Source: a bacterium
GTDB taxonomy: Bacteria > Pseudomonadota > Gammaproteobacteria > GCA-002705445 > GCA-002716945
DNA: 64,000 nt
Assembly (NCBI GenBank): GCA_029979505.1
Contig: JAPOHH010000001.1
Span: forward strand, 119,034 to 183,033
Direction of reading: 5' to 3'
The notes beneath the pieces are model-generated. The model saw nothing but the letters and a program-made list of their open reading frames with translations, had not been told where the DNA came from and ran no database searches. This document shows, piece after piece, positions 51,705 to 61,803 of the stretch. Within the stretch, counting starts at the first letter, position 1. The number at the start of each line of letters is the position of its first letter. Made by a program: the position numbers and the translations under genes.

Positions 51705-52310
51705 TCAAAATCCTTTTAGGTTATATGGAGTAAGAATTTTTTTTTGTGAATCTCCAGATGAATACTCTCCTTTTGAGTCTAAAAAAAACCTTGTTACAGT
51801 TACTTCAGAATCTTTTTTTTCAAGTGTTATGTTATTGGCATAAACTAACTTTAATGTAGGATTTACTTTTTCAATAATTACCTTTACATCAATAGGATGA
51901 TTACTTTTATGTTCATAGAGATAAAGGTTTAAGATATATTCACCTGGTATAATTCCTCTAAGAGTAACAACTTCCCTATTTATAGGATAAATTATTTCCT
52001 CACCATCGATTGTGACTACATCATTGATTATACCTTGGTCATCTCTGTCGAGATGTAACCAGCCTGCATCTTTTTTTAGGTATGAGACTGTTTCGCCATT
52101 GGGATCTTGGACCCAAATATCAACATCATCTGGCAAACTATCTTTCCAATCAACTGTAATAATATACTCAGCTTTCATATTAACGTTGCCTATTTTCGAG
52201 ATAGGGTTTATAAAAAGGACTGTTATAAAAAAAAGGAAGGTAAAACCAAGTAGTGTATTGAATAATAAATCGGTGAAGGGTTCAGTTCTAGTTCTATTCT
52301 TTCTTCTCAT
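51705..52310 (-). CDS. TolR/ExbD-like single-TM protein with atypical periplasmic domain
   Basis: RRKNRTRTEPFTDLLFNTLLGFTFLFFITVLFINP (PF-x-D at TM start as in ExbD/TolR) followed by DVDIWVQDPNGETVSYLKKDAGWLHLDRDD...LRGIIPGEYILNLYLY. ORF opens at 52361; start at MRRKN (52310) chosen. Confidence 0.7.
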   Translation of the reverse strand: MRRKNRTRTEPFTDLLFNTLLGFTFLFFITVLFINPISKIGNVNMKAEYIITVDWKDSLPDDVDIWVQDPNGETVSYLKKDAGWLHLDRDDQGIINDVVTIDGEEIIYPINREVVTLRGIIPGEYILNLYLYEHKSNHPIDVKVIIEKVNPTLKLVYANNITLEKKDSEVTVTRFFLDSKGEYSSGDSQKKILTPYNLKGF

Positions 52311-52935
52311 GTCTCTCAGAGTTAAAAACTTTACTAATAAATATATTAATTTTAGTTTCAAAGAAATTATATTGTATCGTTAGAAGGATTGATGCAACTA
52401 ATCCAGTTAATGTTGTATAGAGAGCTACTTTCATCCCTGCACTCATGCTCAACAAAAGATTATTCATCTTTGACAAATTCATTTCATCAATAGCAGATAA
52501 TGAGCTTAGCATTATAATGAACCCTATAACTGTACCTATGATACCTAACTTGAGTAAAAGATCAGATATAAAAAAGCCGTTGTCTACAAATTCATATAGT
52601 TTTGATTTAAAATCATCTTTAAGATTCTCTTGGTTATCATTATTATCGCTTAGCTTTAGATACTCAGAGCTTATATCTAGAAATATATTATTCGATATAG
52701 AAGAATTGTTAGTATCTATTGTAAATACAGCATCTCTTAACTTATATAAGTAATATCCACACTGAATTAGATAAAAGTTAAAAATAATAAAAATTAATGA
52801 GGATATATAACTTATATCTGCCTCAAATATATTAGATATATATCCAATTGATTCTACAACGAATAAAGCTATAAAAATCAGAGATACGAAATAAATCCAA
52901 TAGATGAATATATTATCAATATCCGATTGTTTCAT
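52294..52935 (-). CDS. MotA/TolQ/ExbB proton-channel family protein
   Basis: C-terminal LGIIGTVIGFIIMLSSLSA...MSAGMKVALYTTLTGLVASILLTIQYNFFE matches TolQ/ExbB/MotA channel signature; 3 or more TM segments. Confidence 0.82.
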   Translation of the reverse strand: MKQSDIDNIFIYWIYFVSLIFIALFVVESIGYISNIFEADISYISSLIFIIFNFYLIQCGYYLYKLRDAVFTIDTNNSSISNNIFLDISSEYLKLSDNNDNQENLKDDFKSKLYEFVDNGFFISDLLLKLGIIGTVIGFIIMLSSLSAIDEMNLSKMNNLLLSMSAGMKVALYTTLTGLVASILLTIQYNFFETKINIFISKVFNSERHEKKE

Positions 52936-54315
52936 TTATATAAGTTTTTTTGGATCTAATATTTTTATTAACTCTGCTTTTGTAAGCGAGGTCATCTTCT
53001 CTGCTATGTCAAAAATTGAGCTGTTAGTCTTGTAAGCTTCTTTTACAATTTTAGAGGCCATATCATAACCAATAACTTGATTAAGCTTTGTAGCAATTAT
53101 TGGATTTTTGAATAAGCTATCTTCTACAGATTCAATATTTACAGAAAAGCTGTCAATTAAATCAATCATGCTAAACGAGCAATTAATCATTAAATATAAC
53201 GACTCAATTACATTGTGCGCAATCACAGGAAGCATAGTATTTAACTGGAAGTTACCACTACTACTAGCTTGCATGACAGTAGCATGATTACCGTTTACAT
53301 GCACAGCTGCCATCATAATAGATTCAGAAATAACAGGATTAATTTTTCCTGGCATGATACTGCTTCCAGGCTGAAGTGCTTTTAAGGTAATCTCCGATAA
53401 TCCTGATATAGGACCACTATTCATCCAGCGGATATCATTAGCAATCTTTAATAATGTAGATGAATATCTAGTTAAAGCAGAACTTAACGAAAGAATATGA
53501 TTTTGTGAGCTCATCATTTCTCCTTTAACTGATAAAGGCTTAAATTTTATTTTTAATTCACGATATATTTTATTAAGTTCAATGCAAACATTTTTAGAAA
53601 ATGATTTTGGAGCATTGATACCTGTCCCTATTGCAGTTCCACCAATTGGCAAATAAGATATCTCTTCACAAGATAAATCTATTTGTGCTTGAGATGCTCT
53701 AACTTGCTCTTCCCAGACATTAAGTTCTTGTTCAAACGAAATAGGTACAGCATCCATTAGATGTGTTCTCCCTGACTTAATAATATTTTTTAAATTTTTT
53801 GATTTTTTATTTAATGAATCACACAAGAAATCAAGAGATGTAGATAATGTCTTACTCATAGTCAAACAAGATATATTAATAGTGGTAGGAATTACATCAT
53901 TTGAACTTTGCGACATATTCACATCATCATTTGGATGTATCGTCCGCTTAAGTGTTCTCTTGGCAACTTCAGATATAACTTCATTCATATTCATGTTTGT
54001 ACTTGTACCTGAACCTGTCTGGAAAATATCAATTGGAAAATGATCGATAAAATCTATTGGATGAGATGAGATTTTTTTACTAATATTTGATATTGCTGTT
54101 CCTTTAGCTTTTGTAAGTGTTTTACATGCAACATTAGCAGATGCGCAAGCATTCTTAAGACTAGCTAGTGCTTGTATGAATGCTGGATCAAATGTGATTC
54201 CACTAATTTTAAAATTATCTACAGCACGCTGTGTTTGAGCTCCATAAAGTGCATCTTTTGGAACTTTAATTTTTCCTAATGAATCCTCTTCAATTCTATA
54301 ATTATTTTTTGTCAT
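52936..54315 (-). CDS. fumC: Fumarate hydratase class II
   Basis: DSLGKIKVPKDALYGAQTQRAVDNF, GSGTSTNMNMNEVI, GSSIMPGKINPV. Confidence 0.96.
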   Translation of the reverse strand: MTKNNYRIEEDSLGKIKVPKDALYGAQTQRAVDNFKISGITFDPAFIQALASLKNACASANVACKTLTKAKGTAISNISKKISSHPIDFIDHFPIDIFQTGSGTSTNMNMNEVISEVAKRTLKRTIHPNDDVNMSQSSNDVIPTTINISCLTMSKTLSTSLDFLCDSLNKKSKNLKNIIKSGRTHLMDAVPISFEQELNVWEEQVRASQAQIDLSCEEISYLPIGGTAIGTGINAPKSFSKNVCIELNKIYRELKIKFKPLSVKGEMMSSQNHILSLSSALTRYSSTLLKIANDIRWMNSGPISGLSEITLKALQPGSSIMPGKINPVISESIMMAAVHVNGNHATVMQASSSGNFQLNTMLPVIAHNVIESLYLMINCSFSMIDLIDSFSVNIESVEDSLFKNPIIATKLNQVIGYDMASKIVKEAYKTNSSIFDIAEKMTSLTKAELIKILDPKKLI

Positions 54316-54380
54316 TTTAGTTGCTTATTATTATTCAGATTAATTATGTGCTATAATAACATTTTAAAAACTGGTTTAAT

Positions 54381-55742
54381 ATGAAAAAATATAACCTTGA
54401 TGTTTCAGCTCCTACTGATGGTAGATATAAAAACCTATGTAGTGATATCAATGAAATTTTCTCAGAACATAATTTAATCAAAACTCGAGTTCAAGTAGAG
54501 ATAGAATGGTTCATATTTCTCTCAAAATTGAAAAATCTAAAATCCTTACCAAACTTTACAAATAATCAAGTAAGTTTCTTAAGGTCAATCTATCTAAACT
54601 TTAATTATACGGACTCAGCTAAAGTTAAAAAAATTGAAGATGTTACCAAGCATGACGTTAAGGCTGTCGAGTACTTTATTAAAGATAAGATTAAATCTAA
54701 TAAATCAATATATAAATATAAAGAACATATCCATATTTGTTGTACATCTGAAGATATTAATAATGTTGCATATGCACTAATGATTAAGAGTGCGAGAGAT
54801 AGTATGCTTATAGAGACTGATAAACTACAAAAAAAAATTAAAAGCTTAGGTAAGAAATATAAAAAAATTCCAATTTTATCTCATACACATGGACAGCCTG
54901 CTTCACCCTCAACGATGGGGAAAGAGTTAATTAATTTCCAGAAAAGATTATCAAGTCAGATACATGATCTTAAAAATATAAAAATACAAGGAAAATTCAA
55001 TGGAGCTACAGGTAATTATTCAGCACATAGTGTCACTTACCCAAACATTGATTGGCCAAAATCTATTAGAAGATATCTATCCAACTTAAAAATAGATATT
55101 AATAGCCATACTACACAGATTGAGCCACATGATTATATTGCAGATATATGCAATAAAATAAATCATATAAATTCTATATTGATTGGATTCTCTCAAGATA
55201 TATGGTCGTATATCTCTAAAAATTATTTTACTCAAAAAAATATTACAGGTGAGATTGGATCTTCGACAATGCCTCATAAAATAAATCCTATCAATTTTGA
55301 AAATGCAGAAGGAAATTTAGGAATGAGTAATGCGTTGAATCACTTTTTTTCAAATAAACTAACTATATCTAGATTACAAAGAGATTTATCTGACTCAACC
55401 GTTCTAAGAAATATTGGTCTAACATTTTCATACTCAATTATTGCTTACAAAAATATATTAATTGGTTTAGATAAACTTCAAATAAATAAGGACAAAATTA
55501 ATTCTGATATAAATGATAGTTGGGAAATTTTAGCAGAGCCTATACAAATGGTCGCAAGGAAGTATCATATTTCTGATTCATATGAATATCTAAAAAAACA
55601 TACACGTGGCAAAAAAGTAAATAAAGAAGTAATACATAAAATTATACAAGAACTTCAAATACCGGAGTCTGAAAAACATTGTCTTTTAGAACTGACGCCA
55701 AAGAAATATATTGGTTATGCTACAAAACTGTGTGATGAATAA
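54381..55742 (+). CDS. purB: Adenylosuccinate lyase
   Basis: APTDGRYKNL, TSEDINNVAYALM, HTHGQPASPSTMGKE, GSSTMPHKINPINFENAEGNLG. Confidence 0.96.
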   Translation: MKKYNLDVSAPTDGRYKNLCSDINEIFSEHNLIKTRVQVEIEWFIFLSKLKNLKSLPNFTNNQVSFLRSIYLNFNYTDSAKVKKIEDVTKHDVKAVEYFIKDKIKSNKSIYKYKEHIHICCTSEDINNVAYALMIKSARDSMLIETDKLQKKIKSLGKKYKKIPILSHTHGQPASPSTMGKELINFQKRLSSQIHDLKNIKIQGKFNGATGNYSAHSVTYPNIDWPKSIRRYLSNLKIDINSHTTQIEPHDYIADICNKINHINSILIGFSQDIWSYISKNYFTQKNITGEIGSSTMPHKINPINFENAEGNLGMSNALNHFFSNKLTISRLQRDLSDSTVLRNIGLTFSYSIIAYKNILIGLDKLQINKDKINSDINDSWEILAEPIQMVARKYHISDSYEYLKKHTRGKKVNKEVIHKIIQELQIPESEKHCLLELTPKKYIGYATKLCDE

Positions 55743-55959
55743 TCATCATGAAATCATTTCTATAGTTGAACAATATCTAGATATAAATAATATTGAATAT
55801 CAGTCATTTGAAAATAATATTGAGATTTATCCTTTAGATAAAGATTTGATTTCCATAAATATTACTGATGAAAACATAATTATTTCATGTAGAGATGAAA
55901 AATATTTTTATAATTCTACCGATAATTATTTCGAGCAAATAAAAAAACTAGTAGTTTAG
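55735..55959 (+). CDS. Hypothetical small protein (74 aa)
   Basis: ORF overlaps purB stop by 8 nt; MNNHHEIISIVEQYLDINNIEYQSFENNIEIYPLDKD...; no family recognised. Confidence 0.5.
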   Translation: MNNHHEIISIVEQYLDINNIEYQSFENNIEIYPLDKDLISINITDENIIISCRDEKYFYNSTDNYFEQIKKLVV

Positions 55960-57425
55960 CTTTTTGGTTTCATTAATGGAAAAAACAAGACATCACGTAT
56001 AGATGTAGAATTTGTCAGTAGCATCACGAGTCTATCGATTCCAATACCAGCGCCAGCGGTTGGAGGCATACCATATTCCATGGCGGTAATAAAATCTTCA
56101 TCATAATTCATTTGTTCATCATCTTTCTCAAGCTGTTCACTAAATCTCTGAGCTTGGTCTCTAGGATCATTAAGTTCAGAAAATCCATTAGCTATCTCTC
56201 TTCCTGCAATAAACAATTCAAATCTCTCTACAACTTCAGGATTACTGTCAAACCTTCTTGATAATGGCGAAACTGCAGTGGGATATTCTGTTATGAATGT
56301 TGGATTAATAAGGTTGCCTTCAACTATTTTTTCAAAGATATCTAATTGAGTTTTAGCCAAAGATTCTTTGATAGTAATTTCAATATTATTTGTCTTGCAG
56401 TATTTCTCGAGAGTCGAATAATCATTTATATTCTTTTCGTCTATACCATCGCAATACTTTACTATTGAGTCATGAAAATTAAGCTTTTCAAAAGGTTTAT
56501 CTGTAGCAATTTTATAGTCCTGATAATTAAATTTTTCATCTAGATTTAAAGCTTTTATTAAAGATTTAATTAATTTCTCAATTACAGCCATGAGATAGTT
56601 ATAATCTTCATAAGCCGCATAGAATTCAATCATAGTAAATTCAGGATTATGTTTTACAGACAGACCTTCATTTCTAAAACTTCTATTTATTTCAAATACT
56701 TTTTCGAAGCCTCCTATAATTAGTCTTTTTAGATACAATTCAGGTGCAATTCTTAAAAATAAATTCATATCAAGACTATTGTGATGTGTAATAAATGGCT
56801 TTGCTGCAGCACCTCCAGCTATAGGGTGCATCATAGGAGTTTCTACTTCTAGATAATTTTCATTTTCAAAATACTTCCTAATATGTGAGACAATTTTTAT
56901 TCTATCTGTGAATACTTTTCTTGATTCTTCAGAAGTCATTAGGTCCACGTACCTTTGCCTATATTTTATTTCTACATCTGACAGGCCATGAAATTTCTCT
57001 GGAAGCGGTCTAAGTGATTTAGATAAAATTATATATTCAGATACGTTTAATGATAGTTCTCCAGTTTTTGTTTTAAAAATTGTCCCTTTAACTCCGACTA
57101 TATCTCCTAAATCAGTATGGTTAAGAAGTTTGTATGTATCTATACCTGTAGAATTTTTTGATAAAAAAAGCTGGAGTTTTCCAGACTCATCATGGAGATT
57201 AGCAAATGTTGAATTTCCCATTTTTCTTATTGTTAATAGCCTTCCACATAAAGCATATGTGTCTTTCTCAAACTCGAGATCTTCTTTGCTTTTTTCACCA
57301 AATTTTTTTCGTAACTCTTGTGTACTTTTATTTCTTTTGAAGGTGTTGGGATAAAGCTGAGATAACTTTGATAGCTCATCAAGCTTCTTTTTTCTTTCCA
57401 CGACTAGTTTGTTATCATCTGACAT
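55956..57425 (-). CDS. lysS: Lysyl-tRNA synthetase (class II)
   Basis: GRLLTIRKMGNSTFANLHDESGKLQLF, FRNEGLSVKHNPEFTMIEFYAAY, GIGIDRLVMLLTNSTSIRDVLFFP. Confidence 0.97.
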   Translation of the reverse strand: MSDDNKLVVERKKKLDELSKLSQLYPNTFKRNKSTQELRKKFGEKSKEDLEFEKDTYALCGRLLTIRKMGNSTFANLHDESGKLQLFLSKNSTGIDTYKLLNHTDLGDIVGVKGTIFKTKTGELSLNVSEYIILSKSLRPLPEKFHGLSDVEIKYRQRYVDLMTSEESRKVFTDRIKIVSHIRKYFENENYLEVETPMMHPIAGGAAAKPFITHHNSLDMNLFLRIAPELYLKRLIIGGFEKVFEINRSFRNEGLSVKHNPEFTMIEFYAAYEDYNYLMAVIEKLIKSLIKALNLDEKFNYQDYKIATDKPFEKLNFHDSIVKYCDGIDEKNINDYSTLEKYCKTNNIEITIKESLAKTQLDIFEKIVEGNLINPTFITEYPTAVSPLSRRFDSNPEVVERFELFIAGREIANGFSELNDPRDQAQRFSEQLEKDDEQMNYDEDFITAMEYGMPPTAGAGIGIDRLVMLLTNSTSIRDVLFFPLMKPKS

Positions 57426-58548
57426 TTATAATCCTCTTTTCAAACTCTCTTGAATAAAATCATCTAAGTTGCCGTCTAGCACCGACTGTGTATTACCAGT
57501 CTCATAATTAGTCCTTAAATCTTTTATTCTAGAGTCATCTAGAACATATGATCTAATTTGATTGCCCCAGCTAATATCAGACTTCTCAGATTCAACTTGA
57601 TTCTTTATTTCGTTTTTTTTATTTAATTCGTGTGCATATAGTTTAGCACGTAACTGCTTCATTGCTGATTCTTTATTTTTATGTTGAGATCTTCCATTTT
57701 GACACTGAACAACTAATTTAGTTGGTAGGTGCGTTATTCTAACAGCTGACTCTGTAGTATTGACATGCTGACCACCTGCTCCACTTGCTCTAAATACATC
57801 TATTCTCAAATCAGAGGGATTTATATCAATTTCAAATGAATCATCTACCTGAGGATATATAAAAACTGATGCGAAAGATGTATGTCTTCGATTACCTGAG
57901 TCAAAAGGTGACTTTCTTACTAAGCGATGTACTCCAGTTTCAGTTCTCAACCATCCATAAGCGTAATCACCATTAACTTTTATGGTCACGTTTTTAAATC
58001 CTGCCACCTCGCCTTCACTTGATTCAGTAATTTCTGTAGAGAAAGCGTGTTTCTCAGTCCACTTTAGATACATTCTCATAATCATAGCAACCCAATCTTG
58101 AGCTTCGGTTCCACCAGATCCAGATTGAATATCAATATAGGCATCAGATTGATCGTTATCACCCTTAAACAGCTGTCTAAATGAGAGATTATCTAACTCT
58201 TTTGATGTTTTCTTGTGGAGTTGTAGTATCTCAGAAACCAAGGTATCGTCATAGGTATTATCCGCATCCACTACTATGCTATCAAGGGTATATGATATTA
58301 ACTCAATGTCTGAACTGATATTGTCGATCATGCCTTTTAAAGTTGAGTAAGATTTTAACTTTTTATTTAGCTCAGTTGATAAATCTCTATTTTCCCAAAC
58401 GTCTGGATTATTCAGCTGATTATTAATATTACTAATGTGTTCATCAATGGAGTCATAGTCAAACTAACCCCCTTAACTCATCAAACTTGAGCTTATTTAT
58501 TTTTAGTTCCTCTAGGACATCAGTTATCTGCTCTCTTATTTTTGTCAT
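57426..58548 (-). CDS. prfB: Peptide chain release factor 2 with programmed +1 frameshift
   Basis: Downstream ORF 57426-58331 has [13 protein letters not shown] and [21 protein letters not shown]. Upstream frame ATG at 58548 encodes [29 protein letters not shown] then UGA at 58459-58461; the +1 frame continues [11 protein letters not shown]... into the ORF. Confidence 0.95.
58459..58473 (-). promoter_or_regulatory. prfB programmed +1 frameshift site
   Basis: AGGGGG-TTA-GTT-TGA-C on the minus strand: internal SD, 3-nt spacer, GTT slip codon, in-frame UGA. Confidence 0.9.
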
Positions 58549-59210
58549 ACAGATATCTCCCTGTAGTATTCAAGCTTTTCTTTCCACATCATCTTATACT
58601 GATTTAATAGAGATAAGTCGGCTGTAAGTATATCATATTTATAAGTTTCTTTATAAACCACAAATATCATAGCTTGTTCTATTTTTGTATTGTGCATTTT
58701 ATCATGAGCTGAGGCATATGCAGCTAATTGCTGAAAATGTTCATCAATCATAAATGCACTTTTCTTTCTATATGTCGATTTATAATCAATAACAGTTAGC
58801 TTGTCATTTATTATTCCTAATAAGTCAAGGGTACCTGCATAACTATGATTGTCATGTACAGTAGCCTCAGATGCTATGAATTTATCAATTTTTGGAAATA
58901 TATTTTCAATTATCACGTGACTTAATTTTAGTGCAATTTTCTCATTCTTATTGTCTTGGCAATCAATATCCTTCTGTGTTACGAAACAATCAAGATAATG
59001 GTGCATGAGATTACCAATTTCAAAAGAGTCAGTCTGTTTTGCTGAAAAATTATCGCCTTGTTTGTATCTGGATAGTCTTAGAATAGATGTAACACTCGGA
59101 ACCAATATATTATTTATTTTATAATATCGAAAGTTGTTACGCTTTATTACCTGATTAACACTATAGTGATATCCAGGCGTGAATTTTACTCCGTTATTTA
59201 TCAAGGACAT
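58545..59210 (-). CDS. PD-(D/E)XK nuclease-superfamily protein (RecB/MGME1-like)
   Basis: VPSVTSILRLS, GNLMHHYLDCF, YAGTLDLLGIINDKLTVIDYKST (D...DYK core), HFQQLAAYASA. Confidence 0.75.
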   Translation of the reverse strand: MSLINNGVKFTPGYHYSVNQVIKRNNFRYYKINNILVPSVTSILRLSRYKQGDNFSAKQTDSFEIGNLMHHYLDCFVTQKDIDCQDNKNEKIALKLSHVIIENIFPKIDKFIASEATVHDNHSYAGTLDLLGIINDKLTVIDYKSTYRKKSAFMIDEHFQQLAAYASAHDKMHNTKIEQAMIFVVYKETYKYDILTADLSLLNQYKMMWKEKLEYYREISV

Positions 59211-59535
59211 CGAGAATTTTTTGTATGTCTTTTTTCAATAGAGAATAAGTAGGGTCCTCATTAGTGGTCGTATCTGAGACAGATTCAAGTTTCTGCTTAG
59301 CTCCCTCTATTGTGAATCCTTGGGATGATATTAGTTCGTTTATTTTAAAAATAGTGAGAATATCATTTTGGGTGTAGTATCTTCTGTTTCCTCTCCTTTT
59401 AGTTGGCTCGAGCATATTGAATTCTTTTTCCCAATATCTCAAAATATGTGTTTTAATATGAGTGATTTTTGAAACCTCTCCTATTGTAAAATATCTTTTA
59501 TTAGGTATCTCTATAGAGTTACTCAACTCCATCAT
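59194..59535 (-). CDS. MerR-family transcriptional regulator
   Basis: [45 protein letters not shown]; next to ihfA. Confidence 0.92.
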   Translation of the reverse strand: MMELSNSIEIPNKRYFTIGEVSKITHIKTHILRYWEKEFNMLEPTKRRGNRRYYTQNDILTIFKINELISSQGFTIEGAKQKLESVSDTTTNEDPTYSLLKKDIQKILDVLDK

Positions 59536-59815
59536 ATGCCTCTAATTTAGATTTTAATTTTAAACCAGATTTGAAAGTTACAACCCTTCTCTCTGAGATA
59601 GTTACTTCTTCACCTGTTTTTGGATTTCTTCCTGGCCTTGGTGACTTATTTCTGAGTATAAAGTTACCAAATCCGGATAGTTTAATATCATTTCCATTTT
59701 CAAGTGATTTTTTAATTTGTTCAAAAAAACACTCTATTAATTCCTTAGCTTCTCTTTTGTTAAGCCCCACTTCACTGTGGACCATTTCAACGAGAGAATC
59801 TTTTGTAATTGTCAT
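59519..59815 (-). CDS. ihfA: Integration host factor subunit alpha
   Basis: [70 protein letters not shown]; pheT-ihfA order. Confidence 0.95.
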   Translation of the reverse strand: MTITKDSLVEMVHSEVGLNKREAKELIECFFEQIKKSLENGNDIKLSGFGNFILRNKSPRPGRNPKTGEEVTISERRVVTFKSGLKLKSKLEAYDGVE

Positions 59816-59817
59816 AC

Positions 59818-61803
59818 CTATATTTCTTGTATTTTTATCTTATGCTTATTATCTAGATTACTAATAACTTTATTGATATCTTCTATAATGTCTTTGTCCT
59901 CTAAAGTTTTACGATTAGATTGAAGACAGATCTCTAAAGTCACATTTCTATTATTTGATTGTAGTTTATCTTTATTGATAAATATATCTTTAATTCTTAT
60001 ATTTTTCATGTATTTATAGCTTTCTTCTCTAAGTTCATCAATGATATTCAATACATTAGTTTCAATATTTGTAATTATCGTAATGTCTTTATATACAGCT
60101 GGAAATTGTGATAATTCTTTGAAAATAAGCTTATCTTTAAATGAAATGTTATTTATACAAAGCTCGAACGCATAAACTGATGCCTTAAGGTTAAAGTCAT
60201 CGACAACACTCGGAGAGACTAATCCGCATTCACCTATAACTTTATTGTCAATTAGGACTTCGAGAGAGTTATCTTTATCGAAATAGACCGAATTATTGTT
60301 TTGTTGAAATATAGCATCAGGAAAGATGGATAGAATATGCGATTTTAAATCTGCAATACCAAATAGATAACTATTTGCAACAAGATCGACAGATGACTTA
60401 TTGCCATATACTACAGCTGACAAAACTTTCGGTTCAATAATTTTGGCTTTGTCTTTAAGGTAGGTTTTTCCTATTTCAAATAATTGAATACTTTTCTGCT
60501 GTCTATTAGAATTATAAACTATATTACTTAATAATCCTGGCAACAAAGATTCTCTCATAACAGACTTTTCTACTGAAATCGGATTTTCCAATCTGAGACT
60601 TCTTGACTTGTCTGAATAATTTTTTGAGATAAATGTGAAATTTATTACTTCTTTATATCCAAGAGTTACTAACTTCTCATCAAAATTATAAGAATGATTC
60701 CTATTAGCAGGAGGAATACATAAAGGTGCTTCCTTAATGTTATCAAATCCAAATATTCTGCTGACCTCCTCAACCAAATCATAATTATTTGTGATATCAA
60801 AACGGTAGCTAGGTATTATTGCTTTCTTAGCTTTCAAAGTTATACCTAGATTACGCAGTATTGATTTAATATTTTTTGTACCGATATCTACGCCGAGGAT
60901 TCTTTTAAAGAGATTTGAATCATAATTAAAAGTCTTTTCTTTTGTTAATAAGCTTTTTTTACTAATTTTAGTAACTATGCACTTATCAATAATTAGAAGA
61001 TCAGATAATAAAAAATGTATTCTTGATAATGCATAGTCTACTAAATTATAATCTACTCCTCTTTCAAATCTATAAGACGAATCAGTCTGAATTCTAAGCT
61101 TCCTTGAGAGCAATCGTACAATATCAGGTACAAAAAATGCACTCTCAAAAAGAATGTTCTTGGTTGTTATGCTTACTGCTGATTTTTTGCTTCCAATCAC
61201 ACCGGGTAATGCATGAATGACATTTTTTTCATCTACAATTACTGCAGTACCTTTGTCAATTATATGTTCTTTGTTGTCGATACCTATGAATTTATTTTTT
61301 TTCTTAAGTTTTGTAATTGATAATTTGCCATTAATTTTATCTAAATCAAATGCATGCGTTGGTTGACCAATCTCAAGCATTACATAATTTGATATATCTA
61401 CAATAATATTTACAGTTGCTATATCAGCCTGTTTAAGCTTTCTGACTATTTGATTAGGAGTTTTAGTATTAATATTAATATTGTCCAAAATCATATACCT
61501 ATATTCAGGTGAAATCATAGGATCAACGTCTTTAATTTTGATATTTTTATTTGTCGAAAATATTTTAGAGCTAGATGGCTTATTAATTTTTTTTCCTTTG
61601 TATGCACTAAGATCTCTAGCGGTCCCATAAACAGACAGACAATCACCTCTGTTCGGTGTAAATTCGATATCAATCACATAATCATCTTTATCTTTTACAA
61701 TTGTATCGACTTCAAGGCCAAGCTTAGTAAGATCGTTTTCTAGATTAATATTTGACTTAGATATTGGCACGAATTCAGAAAGCCAGTTTTTACTTATTTT
61801 CAT
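59818..61803 (-). CDS. pheT: Phenylalanyl-tRNA synthetase beta subunit lacking the N-terminal OB-fold tRNA-binding domain
   Basis: [14 protein letters not shown]...[14 protein letters not shown] then directly [27 protein letters not shown]3/B4, B5 and FDX-ACB regions present; 661 aa versus about 795 in E. coli. Confidence 0.94.
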   Translation of the reverse strand: MKISKNWLSEFVPISKSNINLENDLTKLGLEVDTIVKDKDDYVIDIEFTPNRGDCLSVYGTARDLSAYKGKKINKPSSSKIFSTNKNIKIKDVDPMISPEYRYMILDNININTKTPNQIVRKLKQADIATVNIIVDISNYVMLEIGQPTHAFDLDKINGKLSITKLKKKNKFIGIDNKEHIIDKGTAVIVDEKNVIHALPGVIGSKKSAVSITTKNILFESAFFVPDIVRLLSRKLRIQTDSSYRFERGVDYNLVDYALSRIHFLLSDLLIIDKCIVTKISKKSLLTKEKTFNYDSNLFKRILGVDIGTKNIKSILRNLGITLKAKKAIIPSYRFDITNNYDLVEEVSRIFGFDNIKEAPLCIPPANRNHSYNFDEKLVTLGYKEVINFTFISKNYSDKSRSLRLENPISVEKSVMRESLLPGLLSNIVYNSNRQQKSIQLFEIGKTYLKDKAKIIEPKVLSAVVYGNKSSVDLVANSYLFGIADLKSHILSIFPDAIFQQNNNSVYFDKDNSLEVLIDNKVIGECGLVSPSVVDDFNLKASVYAFELCINNISFKDKLIFKELSQFPAVYKDITIITNIETNVLNIIDELREESYKYMKNIRIKDIFINKDKLQSNNRNVTLEICLQSNRKTLEDKDIIEDINKVISNLDNKHKIKIQEI

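Noticed and set aside
51275-52935. Zorya-type anti-phage system
   Set aside because: A MotA/TolQ-like channel is present, but the partner lacks an OmpA-like peptidoglycan-binding domain and there is no ZorC/D helicase or nuclease nearby.
52936-55742. Divergent fumC/purB as a duplicated pair
   Set aside because: Both belong to the fumarase/aspartase superfamily but are clearly distinct ancient families; adjacency is probably coincidental.
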